Positions 25,832-34,664 of a stretch of 46,824 nucleotides of DNA are shown piece by piece. The first letter of the stretch is position 1. Each line of letters opens with the position of its first letter. The notes beneath the pieces are model-generated. The model was given only the letters and a program-made list of their open reading frames with translations, searched no databases and was not told where the DNA came from. A program made the translations under genes and the position numbers. The stretch covers positions 1-46,824 of IMG/VR virus record IMGVR_UViG_3300035157_000033; one strand, written 5' to 3'. This DNA is from a virus.

Positions 25832-26815
25832 ATGAGTAAACTTGTCGTCAATCAAATAGAAGCAGGATCTGATAACAACTTTACAGTTGAGATGGATTCG
25901 AGTAACAATATAATTGTTGCTGGTACTTATGATATGCATAATCAATCTGCATTTTCTGTACCATACGGGACAACAGCACAACGCCCGTCAAGTCCTCAAG
26001 CAGGAATGATAAGGGTAAATATTGAAACTAACTACTTAGAATGTTATAATGGTTCAGGATGGATTAATATTCTTGAAGGTTTTAGTAAACCTGCAGGATT
26101 TGGACAAAATACACAACCATTAGGATCAGAAGCAAATCCTGCTACTTCAGCAAAACAACTACGTGACTCTGGTAATACTACTAATGGTGCATATTATATT
26201 AACTTACCCTCTATTGGTGTTAAACAAACTTACTGTGCATTAGATCCAGGTTTCCAAGGTGGAGGTTGGATGTTAGCATGGAAGTGTACACGTGGTAGTA
26301 GATTTGATTATGATACAAATTATTGGACATCAACTAATACATATAATGAGACTGATATGTCAAGAAATGATGCTGATGCAAAGTATGATGTATTCAATTA
26401 CTTTGAAGCAGAAAATTTCATGGCAATCTTCCCTGACCTCAATAATGGAGGACAAGCAGGAGGATATGGTAATGGATGGAGTTGGTATGTAACAGGACAA
26501 AGTTCTACTTGTCTTAGTAGATTCCAGAGTAATGGACAATTATCTGGTAATCCTCGTGGAGAAAGTATGTTCCAAGGATCTGGATTCTCATCTCAGGGTG
26601 GATACCAATGGTATGGTTTTAACTATACTGGTAATGGTAGTAACCGAGTACGTTGGGGATTTGGTTGGAACAATGAAGGTGACCAAGGATCTAACGACGT
26701 TTCTGGTGGTATTGCCGTTGATAGGGCAAATTCCTCTGCTGGTGACCACATTTGGTGTTGTCAAAACACTACAGGTGTGAATAGAACTATCAGAGCAGAA
26801 ATCTGGGTTAGGTAA
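25832..26815 (+). CDS. receptor-binding protein, fibrinogen-like domain (3 of 3)
   Basis: 327 residues from ATG 25832, two bases after the previous stop. The N-terminal MSKLVVNQIEAG and the VPYGTTAQRPSSPQAGMIRVN module match the preceding gene. The C-terminal two thirds resemble a fibrinogen-related domain: SAKQLRDSGNTTNGAYYINL, QTYCALDPGFQGGGWMLAW and the closing IRAEIWVR. Probably a glycan-binding tip. Confidence 0.65.
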   Translation: MSKLVVNQIEAGSDNNFTVEMDSSNNIIVAGTYDMHNQSAFSVPYGTTAQRPSSPQAGMIRVNIETNYLECYNGSGWINILEGFSKPAGFGQNTQPLGSEANPATSAKQLRDSGNTTNGAYYINLPSIGVKQTYCALDPGFQGGGWMLAWKCTRGSRFDYDTNYWTSTNTYNETDMSRNDADAKYDVFNYFEAENFMAIFPDLNNGGQAGGYGNGWSWYVTGQSSTCLSRFQSNGQLSGNPRGESMFQGSGFSSQGGYQWYGFNYTGNGSNRVRWGFGWNNEGDQGSNDVSGGIAVDRANSSAGDHIWCCQNTTGVNRTIRAEIWVR

Positions 26816-26817
26816 GA

Positions 26818-26826
26818 CTATAAATA
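26818..26826 (+). promoter_or_regulatory. T4-type late promoter, exact consensus
   Basis: CTATAAATA lies 22 bases before ATG 26849. It would drive the first copy of the five-gene cassette. Confidence 0.75.
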
Positions 26827-26848
26827 ATACGAAGGATAGAATTAAAAC

Positions 26849-28240
26849 ATGTCACAGTTAAATGTCGATAAAATTGTATCTCTAGCAGGTGGTGGTGGAA
26901 CTGCTCGAATTGACTTGGAATCTAGTGGCAACTTTAGTTTTGACTCTGGAACACTTTATATTGATGCAGGTAACAATCGTATAGGTATTAACGATTCATC
27001 TCCGTCTTATGGTTTAGATATTAATGCTACTGATGCAGTCAAAGTACCTGTAGGTACAACCGCCCAAAGACCAGCAACCGCAGTAGAAGGTCTATTCAGA
27101 TACAATAGTACAGATAGAACCTTTGAAGGTTACTCACTTAATGCAAGTACAAACGTAGTTGAATGGGGACCGATTGCAGGTTCAGGTGGGGGAGGTATGC
27201 CCGATCAGTCTGCTGATAGATATAGCACAGATTATTCTGTTGGTGCTACACTAAAATCAGATGGTACTAATACATATTGGGCATTTGATGCTGGTGATAA
27301 TGATTGGTCAAGTGCAAGAATCTGGACACATGGTTATGTTGCTGGAGGATATAAGAACTCTTCTTCATGGAGAACTGTAAACAGAACTGTTCACTCTACT
27401 GACGTAACAACAAATATTGGTGATATCATTGATAGATCTGGAGGATATTTCTCTGGATCATGGAATGATATTACACACTTCTGTCATTCATTTGACAACA
27501 GTTTCAGAGCATCATCTAACTATACTTCTGCCTATAATATGGCAACTGAATCTGGTAGAACACACCAAGGTTCATGGGATATGACAGTGAATAGGAACTC
27601 TATGGGTTCATTCCAAGACCATGTATTTGCTGGTGGTAATTCATATCTATATGGTGGTGGTAACTCAAGAACTGATGTTATGAACCTGAAGACTGAGGTT
27701 ATGAGAACTTCAGGATTCCCACCCGATCACTATGATGGTGGTGATGACCCAACTTGGGGTGGTCATGGTAGATTGAAAGGATGGAAGAAGAGAGGAGATA
27801 CATGGTCAAGACAAGGTTTCTGGTGGAATACAGAGACTTGGTGTTCTTGGGCACATGCTCCTGGTGGAGATGGTTGGAAGAAGATCATGTCTACTATGAT
27901 AGGTCACATGTATGTTGGTACTGGTAATAACAACCAGAACGGTATGCAGAAAAATGATGATACTACTGGTATTTCAACAAGAGGTCTTGACTTTGGTAGG
28001 ACTGGAGAGGAGAATTATCAGATGGGTATGAGAAAAGGTTATATGTTAGGTAACTATAATGGTTCACAGAACAATAACACTTACAAGGTGAACTATAATA
28101 CTGACCAATACAATAACTTGGGTGGAACTACTGAACCGAAAGGTCATGGTGGTATGTCATCTGCTCACTGTGCATCTGCAAGTTCTGTAACATCACAGGC
28201 AGCATCATATGATTATGGTACTAACATTCCGAACTACTAA
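26849..28240 (+). CDS. adhesin-like fibre protein, cassette copy A
   Basis: 463 residues. The N-terminus is an attachment region with NRIGINDSSPSYGLDI and the VPVGTTAQRPATAVEG module (near residue 73). The C-terminal ~310 residues are very rich in Gly, Asn, Ser, Trp and Met and are paralogous to the gene at 33657. Shared motifs are WTHGYVAGGYKN / CTHGFVAGGYKN, GEENYQ, NGSQNNN.YK and EPKGH.GMSSA. It is probably a host-recognition protein. It is followed 2 bases later by the next cassette gene, so co-translation is likely. It may be the target of the modification enzymes downstream (inference). Confidence 0.6.
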   Translation: MSQLNVDKIVSLAGGGGTARIDLESSGNFSFDSGTLYIDAGNNRIGINDSSPSYGLDINATDAVKVPVGTTAQRPATAVEGLFRYNSTDRTFEGYSLNASTNVVEWGPIAGSGGGGMPDQSADRYSTDYSVGATLKSDGTNTYWAFDAGDNDWSSARIWTHGYVAGGYKNSSSWRTVNRTVHSTDVTTNIGDIIDRSGGYFSGSWNDITHFCHSFDNSFRASSNYTSAYNMATESGRTHQGSWDMTVNRNSMGSFQDHVFAGGNSYLYGGGNSRTDVMNLKTEVMRTSGFPPDHYDGGDDPTWGGHGRLKGWKKRGDTWSRQGFWWNTETWCSWAHAPGGDGWKKIMSTMIGHMYVGTGNNNQNGMQKNDDTTGISTRGLDFGRTGEENYQMGMRKGYMLGNYNGSQNNNTYKVNYNTDQYNNLGGTTEPKGHGGMSSAHCASASSVTSQAASYDYGTNIPNY

Positions 28241-28242
28241 TA

Positions 28243-29037
28243 ATGTCTAGCGTTTTAACAAGTCCTAATACCAGAGAGAATCCAGGATATTCTGATGTGA
28301 TAGTCTTGGATGTAGAGAAATTTCCTCAAGTAGACACATGGGGTACTCTTCTTGGTGGCAACATGGGGATAGAATATTATGTGCTGGATGATGAGTTCTG
28401 GGACTATATTCCTAATGATATTACACATCTTCGTTATACCTATAAGGAAGCAGATCTTGGGGCAAGGTATTGGGGTGAGACAAGATTTAAGAGATCTGAA
28501 TATGGTGTTAATGATGAAGGAACTACTTTAAAAGAAAAGGTAGAGATAGAAGATAAAAGTATATTTGGTAAGTATGTCGTACCATTTATGCAGGACGTAA
28601 TAACCCTAAAGACACAAGAAATTTTTGAGAAAAGACTCAACGTATTAAAGACTAAATACTCTTACCTTGAACAGGCAGTCTTCCCTGATCAACTTGCAGA
28701 GTCTAAAGCATTTTTAGATGACGATAAGTTTGAACCTAAGTTAATTAATCGATTGGCAGAATTAAGGGGATTGACAATCAAGGAGTTTGCTACTAAAATA
28801 GTAACATCACACGCTACTTGGAAAGAAAAGTTATTTGATCTCGCTGTTGCAGAACAGAAAGTAGTTCGTGCAGTTAAAGCATGTACGACTGTTGCAGAGA
28901 TTAACATCTTCCTTGAAGATTACTATGGTGAGCAAATGACTGACCAACAAACATTAGACACAGGAAGAGGAATTCGTAATGAAGAAACAGGACTCGTCGA
29001 ACGAGAAAAACCCTTTAAGTACGGAATACGTTTCTAA
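28243..29037 (+). CDS. fibre-associated protein (possible assembly factor), cassette copy A
   Basis: 264 residues, not a recognised family. The N-terminal half is acidic and beta-like (SDVIVLDVEKFPQVDTW); the C-terminal half is helical. It shares with the gene at 34664 a C-terminal segment of the form INI(F/I)xEDY(Y/L)G(E/D) near residue 228 and the same location between adhesin and helical protein. Position right after a fibre gene suggests a chaperone or connector, by analogy with T4 gp38-type genes. The end overlaps the next start by 59 bases. Confidence 0.5.
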   Translation: MSSVLTSPNTRENPGYSDVIVLDVEKFPQVDTWGTLLGGNMGIEYYVLDDEFWDYIPNDITHLRYTYKEADLGARYWGETRFKRSEYGVNDEGTTLKEKVEIEDKSIFGKYVVPFMQDVITLKTQEIFEKRLNVLKTKYSYLEQAVFPDQLAESKAFLDDDKFEPKLINRLAELRGLTIKEFATKIVTSHATWKEKLFDLAVAEQKVVRAVKACTTVAEINIFLEDYYGEQMTDQQTLDTGRGIRNEETGLVEREKPFKYGIRF

Positions 29038-29923
29038 AGACCCCAGATATACAATCGATAATATTATGGAGGATCTCGACTCCTTTTCTGATCCATCATT
29101 GGATTGGAAAGGTGTTGATGATTTTGATAGAGGTATAATAGACTGGACTGATACTGCTTTCTTTGAACAGACTGAGTTTCAGAATAGATGGTTCGTAGTT
29201 AATTCACAAGTCACACCATACCGTCAGATTAGACAGGCATGTATGGAAGTACAGTCACGTTATCAATCATTACAACGAGTAATTATACAGTATAAAAGAT
29301 CTATTAATGATTGCAAACGTGTAGAAGCAGAAATGAATGAAGAGAAGGATGAGTATTGGAAAGAAGATAAGAAATATGAATTAGAACTATTATATCTTGA
29401 CTTACAGAGTTGGAAGAATAAAATACGTCAATGTCAATCAGAACTATCAGGTATATTAAGTATCATCAAAGAAAAGGTAGGTGATCTACCTGCAAGTGAG
29501 GTTACTAAGTATCTTTCTGATAAAAATCTTCAGGAAGAAGAAGAGCATAAGTATTGGATTGCTCGTATGGCAAAACAATCCGCAACGGATCTTCTTACTA
29601 CAGGACGTATTCAGGCAGGTAACCTAGATAGTATGTTGATGATGAATCCCGAAGATCAAGCAGCAGTGACTGATCTCGCTATGACATATTCTACAGCAAT
29701 GAATAAATCTGTTGGTAAAATTAAAGAAGCAGCAGAAGATAAAGTTGATAGAATGTTGAAAGATCAACCACCACAAATGTTTGACACCGCAGGTGTTTTA
29801 AGTGATTATGCAACCAGTAACCTCGCAGATAGAAAAGAAAGGAATCTTCAGTCTTCCGATCAACCCGAAACTTCCTCCAGAGTTGATAGAAGAATCACTG
29901 ATTCCATTTCTAAAAAAGCATAA
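28979..29923 (+). CDS. acidic helical protein, cassette copy A
   Basis: 314 residues, mostly charged alpha-helix with probable coiled coil (about residues 85-165). Conserved with the copy at 35169: FFEQTEFQNRWFVV / FPQTEFQCTNFVAG, YRQIRQACMEV / YRAVRQALLEV, and EEHKYW(I/V)ARMAKQSA.DL followed by a GN(L/I)DS(M/I)LMM segment. No known family is recognised. It could be a fibre chaperone or an adaptor for the enzymes that follow. The next gene starts more than 100 bases inside it. Confidence 0.55.
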   Translation: MKKQDSSNEKNPLSTEYVSKDPRYTIDNIMEDLDSFSDPSLDWKGVDDFDRGIIDWTDTAFFEQTEFQNRWFVVNSQVTPYRQIRQACMEVQSRYQSLQRVIIQYKRSINDCKRVEAEMNEEKDEYWKEDKKYELELLYLDLQSWKNKIRQCQSELSGILSIIKEKVGDLPASEVTKYLSDKNLQEEEEHKYWIARMAKQSATDLLTTGRIQAGNLDSMLMMNPEDQAAVTDLAMTYSTAMNKSVGKIKEAAEDKVDRMLKDQPPQMFDTAGVLSDYATSNLADRKERNLQSSDQPETSSRVDRRITDSISKKA

Positions 29924-31571
29924 GCATTTAATATACGACTTGTATTTTACTTGTCGTATGCCACCATTTATGAATGATGCAATGGGTGACACCTTTCGTA
30001 CAGAAAGTGATGCGAAGGATGCTGCTAAGAATTCATTTTATATAATGCAAGAGACTGGCATACCATTGTCAGCAACATTTAATAGTCTATGGGTAAGACC
30101 TGACCAGAAGAATTTAGATATTTGGATTGAGAATTTTAAACCATTATATAATATTGGTGTAAAGACTGTTACGTTACCTCATACTTCATGGGTATCTACA
30201 GGACAAATACAAAAAGAGTTCCCAGAACTGTACATTAAGAATACTATACTTAGAGAGGTTGCAAGACCTAATGAGATAGTATCTCTTGCTACGTCTGGGT
30301 TTCATTATGTCAATTTAGATCGTGATCTAATGCGTGACAAAGAACTATTGTTGCGTATTAAAAAAGCAAAGGAATATTGTGCAGATAAAGGTAAACCAAT
30401 TAAGATCTCATTATTAGTTAATGAGGGATGTTGGGGTGGTTGTCCTATTATGCCAGAGCATTATCATATTAATGCAACAAGAGAAGGAAGAGATCCTCAG
30501 TTCTTTTATAGTGAAATTAGTAGAGTATCATGTAGTCGTTGGGATGTATATGATCCTGCTAGTGCACTTAAGGGATCTAACTTACCACCTTGGAAAGCAG
30601 ATTGGGAAGAGTTCTTTGACTTAGGTATTGATGTATTCAAATTTCATGGTAGAGATAATGCCATAAGAATGAAAGAATCAATGGATATTATTGCTAAGTG
30701 GGATGCAGATGAGGAATTATTATATAATGATTTTGATCCATTCTTTAAGGATTTACATCTTAAGGATGCACCTATAAATATATGGCGAGACAAAATCAAG
30801 ACATGCAAGTTCGATTGTTGGGATTGCAATTACTGTGAGTCTGTGGTAGAATCATCCATGAAGAAGGAGAAGAGAGTTTTGAATCCACTTATAGACAGAG
30901 TTATCAAGGCAATAGATGGTGCTGTTGATAATAATTCTAATTTCAAACCTGAAGGGTATGATGTCTTAGGGTTATCATCATCTAAAGTTAGACACTTCCT
31001 TAATAATATGTGTAGTGTACCTGGTACAGTATATGTTGATGCTGGATGTTATATGGGTAGCACATTGTTTGCAGCATTAATGGGTAATAAAGATGTCAGA
31101 GCATATGCTATTGATGATTACTCAGCAGGTGTAGTTAAACCAAGACGTAAAGATTTACATTCACAGTTTGAGGTAGAGAATCCTATACAAACATTTGTTG
31201 ATAATACAGAGAAATGGATGAGTGAGGATAATTCAGTTGGATTATCAGTTAGACCTATACATGAAGTAGAGTATAATCCTCAGTTCCCACCTAATGTAGT
31301 ATTCTATGATGCTGATAATCAAGACTCAAGGATGGTCACTAACTTAGAGAAGATTCATAGTCAAGCAGCAGATAGTTATGTTTTAATTGTTGATGATGCT
31401 AACTTTGAAGGTGTGATTGAAACTACTGAGAAGTTTTTAAAAGATAAGACTGTAGTATTTGAAAGGAAGTTACTAACAAAAGAATTAGAAGATGCTAATG
31501 ATTGGTGGAATGGTATGTATATAGTTGTTATAGATAAGACTCAAGAGGGAGCAGGTGCAAGACTATTATAA
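29808..31571 (+). CDS. U32-like Cys-rich barrel fused to SAM-dependent methyltransferase, cassette copy A
   Basis: 587 residues from ATG 29808 (GTG 29802 also possible). Residues ~15-345 look like a peptidase-U32-type TIM barrel (LSATFNSLWVRPDQKN, TVTLPHTSW, YVNLDRDLMRD). The Cys sets are Cys208/Cys212 in NEGCWGGCPIMPEHYH, Cys242, and Cys333/337/340/343 in CKFDCWDCNYC. U32 proteins carry a [4Fe-4S] cluster and include O2-independent hydroxylases (UbiU/UbiV, TrhP, RlhA). Residues ~400-585 look like a class I methyltransferase: VDAGCYMGST as the glycine-rich loop, then VVFYDADNQ and VLIVDDANF, as in TylF-like O-methyltransferases. The domain split is clear; the U32 relation and substrate are inference. 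It overlaps genes on both sides. Confidence 0.6.
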   Translation: MQPVTSQIEKKGIFSLPINPKLPPELIEESLIPFLKKHKHLIYDLYFTCRMPPFMNDAMGDTFRTESDAKDAAKNSFYIMQETGIPLSATFNSLWVRPDQKNLDIWIENFKPLYNIGVKTVTLPHTSWVSTGQIQKEFPELYIKNTILREVARPNEIVSLATSGFHYVNLDRDLMRDKELLLRIKKAKEYCADKGKPIKISLLVNEGCWGGCPIMPEHYHINATREGRDPQFFYSEISRVSCSRWDVYDPASALKGSNLPPWKADWEEFFDLGIDVFKFHGRDNAIRMKESMDIIAKWDADEELLYNDFDPFFKDLHLKDAPINIWRDKIKTCKFDCWDCNYCESVVESSMKKEKRVLNPLIDRVIKAIDGAVDNNSNFKPEGYDVLGLSSSKVRHFLNNMCSVPGTVYVDAGCYMGSTLFAALMGNKDVRAYAIDDYSAGVVKPRRKDLHSQFEVENPIQTFVDNTEKWMSEDNSVGLSVRPIHEVEYNPQFPPNVVFYDADNQDSRMVTNLEKIHSQAADSYVLIVDDANFEGVIETTEKFLKDKTVVFERKLLTKELEDANDWWNGMYIVVIDKTQEGAGARLL

Positions 31572-32073
31572 AATTACTGATAACTTTTTAGATACTGGTA
31601 CATTTAATACATTATCTAATGAGTTACTCATGCCATCATTCCCTTGGTATCCATCAAGTATTGATGCAGAAGAGCATGAAGGTAATAAGTTGCGTAATAT
31701 GCAATTCGTTCATTACTTTTATGAAAATAATATGGCAATGGATGGGTGTAATATATTATTTCCTTTAGTCAAGAAGATAGATCCTCTTGCTGTGTTGAGA
31801 ATTAAAGGAAATATTACTCTACAACATGATACTCAATTAAAACATAATCTACATGTTGATATAACAAATACTACAAATCCAACAGTTATGGTGTCCATAT
31901 TTTATATGAATACTAATAATGGGTGGACAGAATTTGAGGATGGTGTTAAAATACACAGTGTTGCAAATAGATTGGTTACATTTCCAAACTATATAAAGCA
32001 TACGTCTGTATCATGCAGCGATCAGACATATAGAATGGTATTAAATTTAAACTATGTTATCAGCGATCCTTAA
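31555..32073 (+). CDS. 2OG-Fe(II) oxygenase, cassette copy A
   Basis: 172 residues from GTG 31555, with GAGGGAG just upstream; it overlaps the previous gene by 17 bases. It shows a full facial triad in prolyl-hydroxylase order: His100-x-Asp102 (LHVD), His149 (YIKHT) and Arg160 for 2-oxoglutarate (YRMVLNLNY). The fold is the small double-stranded beta helix, with VMVSIFYMNTNNGWTEFEDG between the ligands. It is likely a hydroxylase. The substrate is unknown; context points to the fibre proteins, the product of the upstream enzyme, or a cell-surface sugar. Confidence 0.78.
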   Translation: MQDYYKITDNFLDTGTFNTLSNELLMPSFPWYPSSIDAEEHEGNKLRNMQFVHYFYENNMAMDGCNILFPLVKKIDPLAVLRIKGNITLQHDTQLKHNLHVDITNTTNPTVMVSIFYMNTNNGWTEFEDGVKIHSVANRLVTFPNYIKHTSVSCSDQTYRMVLNLNYVISDP

Positions 32074-33079
32074 GAATGAACTATACATGGGTTACATTTT
32101 TGGTATTATGATATTGGGTGGATTTATTCGTCAATATCATGTATTGGATGATGTATATTCATTAGCAAAGAGATATGTAAAGGATAATCGTGTGATGATA
32201 ATCATTACATCTATATTTGGTGGAGTCCTACCTATACCTGGTAGAGTAGCACTATCAGCACCATTATTAGATGCTATAGCACCAGAAAATAAGAGAAAGA
32301 GAAGTGAGTTTGGTATAATTGATTATCTTTCTACTCATCATTACTATTGGTGGAGTCCACTTGAAAAGACTGTGGCACTACCTATGGCAGTCATGGGTAT
32401 AAGTTATACTACATTTTTAGGATATACTATTGTACCATTGTGTATATGTTTAGCATATACATGGTGGTATATTTTTACTAAGGTAGATCCTCAAAGTGTT
32501 GTTCCTGACATGAGTAATATTAGTGATTTTAATTGGAAGAGAGCATTAAGAGGATGGGCACCATTTATTGCTACACTATGGTTCTTATTATGTGTAGGTA
32601 AAGCAGGTGCTATATTCTTCTTCCCTTGGTTTGCTGCTATGGCATGTTATTATAGTATTATATGTAAAGATTGGAAGTGGGGTAAATATTTGGATGGTAA
32701 GTTTGCTATCATTGCAACAGTAGTATTGGCATTAGGTGGTGTAGTTAAACAGATACATGCACCAGTGATGGAGTATCTTAAGAGTGCAGATACTACTATG
32801 ATTATACCTGTTAGTATTGTAGCAGCAGTAGCAGCATATATTATGGGTAGTAGTGGTAAGTATGCTGGTATGACTTCAGCGTTAGTTGCTATATTTGGAC
32901 CACAATATCTTGTATGGTTCTTAACTACAGAGTATTCTGGTTATCTATTATCACCAGCACATAAGTGTTTAATGATTGGTCAACAGTATTTCGGTACACC
33001 TATCAAGAAATATTATAAAGTATTAGGAGGATTGTGTGCATGTTTAATAACGTATGGGTTCTTCACATTGATTATATAA
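32054..33079 (+). CDS. multi-pass membrane permease, DUF401-like
   Basis: 341 residues with about nine or ten hydrophobic membrane segments. The N-terminal part includes GVLPIPGRVALSAPLLDAI and STHHYYWWSPLEKTVALP, resembling the DUF401 / GntP-related ion-transporter superfamily that usually transports organic anions. It overlaps the oxygenase gene by 20 bases and so belongs to the cassette transcript. A viral permease in a fibre region is unusual. It might import a substrate for the modification enzymes (inference), or act independently in host metabolism. No second copy is present after cassette B. Confidence 0.55.
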   Translation: MLSAILKNELYMGYIFGIMILGGFIRQYHVLDDVYSLAKRYVKDNRVMIIITSIFGGVLPIPGRVALSAPLLDAIAPENKRKRSEFGIIDYLSTHHYYWWSPLEKTVALPMAVMGISYTTFLGYTIVPLCICLAYTWWYIFTKVDPQSVVPDMSNISDFNWKRALRGWAPFIATLWFLLCVGKAGAIFFFPWFAAMACYYSIICKDWKWGKYLDGKFAIIATVVLALGGVVKQIHAPVMEYLKSADTTMIIPVSIVAAVAAYIMGSSGKYAGMTSALVAIFGPQYLVWFLTTEYSGYLLSPAHKCLMIGQQYFGTPIKKYYKVLGGLCACLITYGFFTLII

Positions 33080-33082
33080 ATA
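33075..33082 (+). promoter_or_regulatory. T4-type late promoter, exact consensus
   Basis: TATAAATA overlaps the permease stop and lies 24 bases before ATG 33107. Confidence 0.75.
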
Positions 33083-33106
33083 ACTGAGAGAAATAGTATA
33101 GAATAA

Positions 33107-33643
33107 ATGTCAGCACTTACAGTAGGTACTGCAACAGTAAGCACCAGTCTCATTGCAGGAACTAATACCTATCCAAATGTACAAGGTAATGCCAATGATG
33201 TGCTTACCACAAATGGTGCTGGAGTTTTAGCGTGGGCAGCACCAGCAGGAGGTGGTGGAGGTAAAGAGACAATAGTAAACTCAAGTAGTGCTTTATCAGG
33301 AACTATTAATTTAGATTTTCAGACTTCACAAATATATCATTATACTGGTAATGCTGGTGGTAACTGGACAGTGAACTTTAGAGGTAGTTCTTCAGTTACA
33401 TTGAATAGTGAAATGAGTACAGATCAGTCTCTTACATTTGTACTATATGTTCAGCAAGGTAGTACAGCATATTATAATAATGGATGGCAAATAGATGGTA
33501 GTGGTAAGACACCAAAATGGTTAGGTGGATTTGGTACTCCTAACTCAGGACATACTAACTCTGTTGATGTATACACATATACTATAATGAAGATCGGTAA
33601 TAATGACTTCCGAATTTATGCTAACCAGAACTTCTACACATAA
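33107..33643 (+). CDS. fibre attachment / structural protein
   Basis: 178 residues. N-terminal ALTVGTATVSTSLIAG and NANDVLTTNGAGVLAW are followed by a Gly run and a beta-rich domain with TFVLYVQQG, GWQIDGSGKTPKWLGG and VDVYTYTIMKIG. This last arrangement is common in cyanophage fibre proteins. It may be the attachment subunit for the adhesin encoded next, which lacks its own long N-terminal region. Confidence 0.6.
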   Translation: MSALTVGTATVSTSLIAGTNTYPNVQGNANDVLTTNGAGVLAWAAPAGGGGGKETIVNSSSALSGTINLDFQTSQIYHYTGNAGGNWTVNFRGSSSVTLNSEMSTDQSLTFVLYVQQGSTAYYNNGWQIDGSGKTPKWLGGFGTPNSGHTNSVDVYTYTIMKIGNNDFRIYANQNFYT

Positions 33644-33656
33644 GGAGGGAACTTGA

Positions 33657-34664
33657 ATGTCAGGACTAACGGCAAGTGCTACTGCACAAGGACCATTTGT
33701 AACCTCTGGTAGATCACAGCATAGTAGATCACAAGGTAGTGAACATGGACCTACTGCTACACCTTGGGAGAGATCAAGGATATGTACGCATGGGTTCGTT
33801 GCTGGAGGATATAAAAATGGTTCTCCTTGGAGAAATGTAAATAGGACACAACATAGTAATGATACATCAACTAATCTTGGTGACAAGATGAATGATGCTG
33901 GATCATATATTGATGGTGCATTTAGTGATCTTCACATGTATTGCTATGGTACTGATAATTCATTCTCTGGATGGTCTAACAGAGTTTGGTCAATGCAAAT
34001 GAGCAATGAATCAAACAGAGGTAATCAATCTGGAATGAATGTTAGTAGGAATGACATGGGATGTATGATTGATTATCATTACATGGGTGCTCATATCTAT
34101 ATTAGTGGAGGTGGTAATAGCACCACTGATAGAACTAATATGAAGAATGATTCTAATGCTACTACTAATGGATTTGGTAGTGGTGGTGACTATACAGCAG
34201 GGACACAAGGAAGATTAAGAGGATACATGAAGACAGGTGGTACTGCTCAATATATGACATGGGCAAATGAGTCATGGTCAACATGGAGTAATTCACCAGG
34301 AACTGACGGATGGGGTAAAGCATGTGGTAGTTGGATGGGTCATTTCTATATGAAGACGGGTGGTAACTGTGTTACGGGTTTAGCAAAATGTAATGATGAT
34401 ACTGGTGCTAATATATCTACATTCAACGTACAGAACTCAGGTGAAGAGAATTATCAGCAAGGTAACTTTAAAGGATATTGTTTAGGACATTATAACGGTT
34501 CACAGAATAATAATTCATACAAGTTCTCTACTACAAGTGATACATATAGTTCAGGTGGTGGAGGTATGGAACCTAAAGGACACAATGGAATGTCCAGTGC
34601 TGGCAATGCTTCTGCTTTCTCATTTAATAACTCTTCTTACGGAATTACACCCCCCTCATACTAA
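33657..34664 (+). CDS. adhesin-like fibre protein, cassette copy B
   Basis: 335 residues, with a strong AAGGAGGGA site 9 bases upstream. It is paralogous to the C-terminal part of the protein at 26849 but lacks that protein's N-terminal attachment module, which seems to have been replaced by the separate gene at 33107. Very Gly/Asn/Ser/Trp/Met-rich. It probably contacts the host surface. The stop overlaps the next ATG (TAATG). Confidence 0.6.
   Translation: MSGLTASATAQGPFVTSGRSQHSRSQGSEHGPTATPWERSRICTHGFVAGGYKNGSPWRNVNRTQHSNDTSTNLGDKMNDAGSYIDGAFSDLHMYCYGTDNSFSGWSNRVWSMQMSNESNRGNQSGMNVSRNDMGCMIDYHYMGAHIYISGGGNSTTDRTNMKNDSNATTNGFGSGGDYTAGTQGRLRGYMKTGGTAQYMTWANESWSTWSNSPGTDGWGKACGSWMGHFYMKTGGNCVTGLAKCNDDTGANISTFNVQNSGEENYQQGNFKGYCLGHYNGSQNNNSYKFSTTSDTYSSGGGGMEPKGHNGMSSAGNASAFSFNNSSYGITPPSY

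Larger units (their letters stand above)
26849..32073 (+). repeat. five-gene adhesin/modification cassette, copy A
   Basis: Adhesin, fibre-associated protein, helical protein, U32-methyltransferase fusion and 2OG oxygenase in this order, all overlapping or nearly so. Each gene has a recognisable counterpart in copy B at 33657-38117. Divergence is mostly at the adhesin and fibre-associated genes. Confidence 0.75.

Noticed and set aside
29808-31571. radical SAM enzyme
   Set aside because: The CX3CX2C spacing exists (333-340), but it sits at the end of the barrel and not near the N-terminus. The NEGCWGGCP and barrel segments fit U32 proteins better. Kept as an alternative only.
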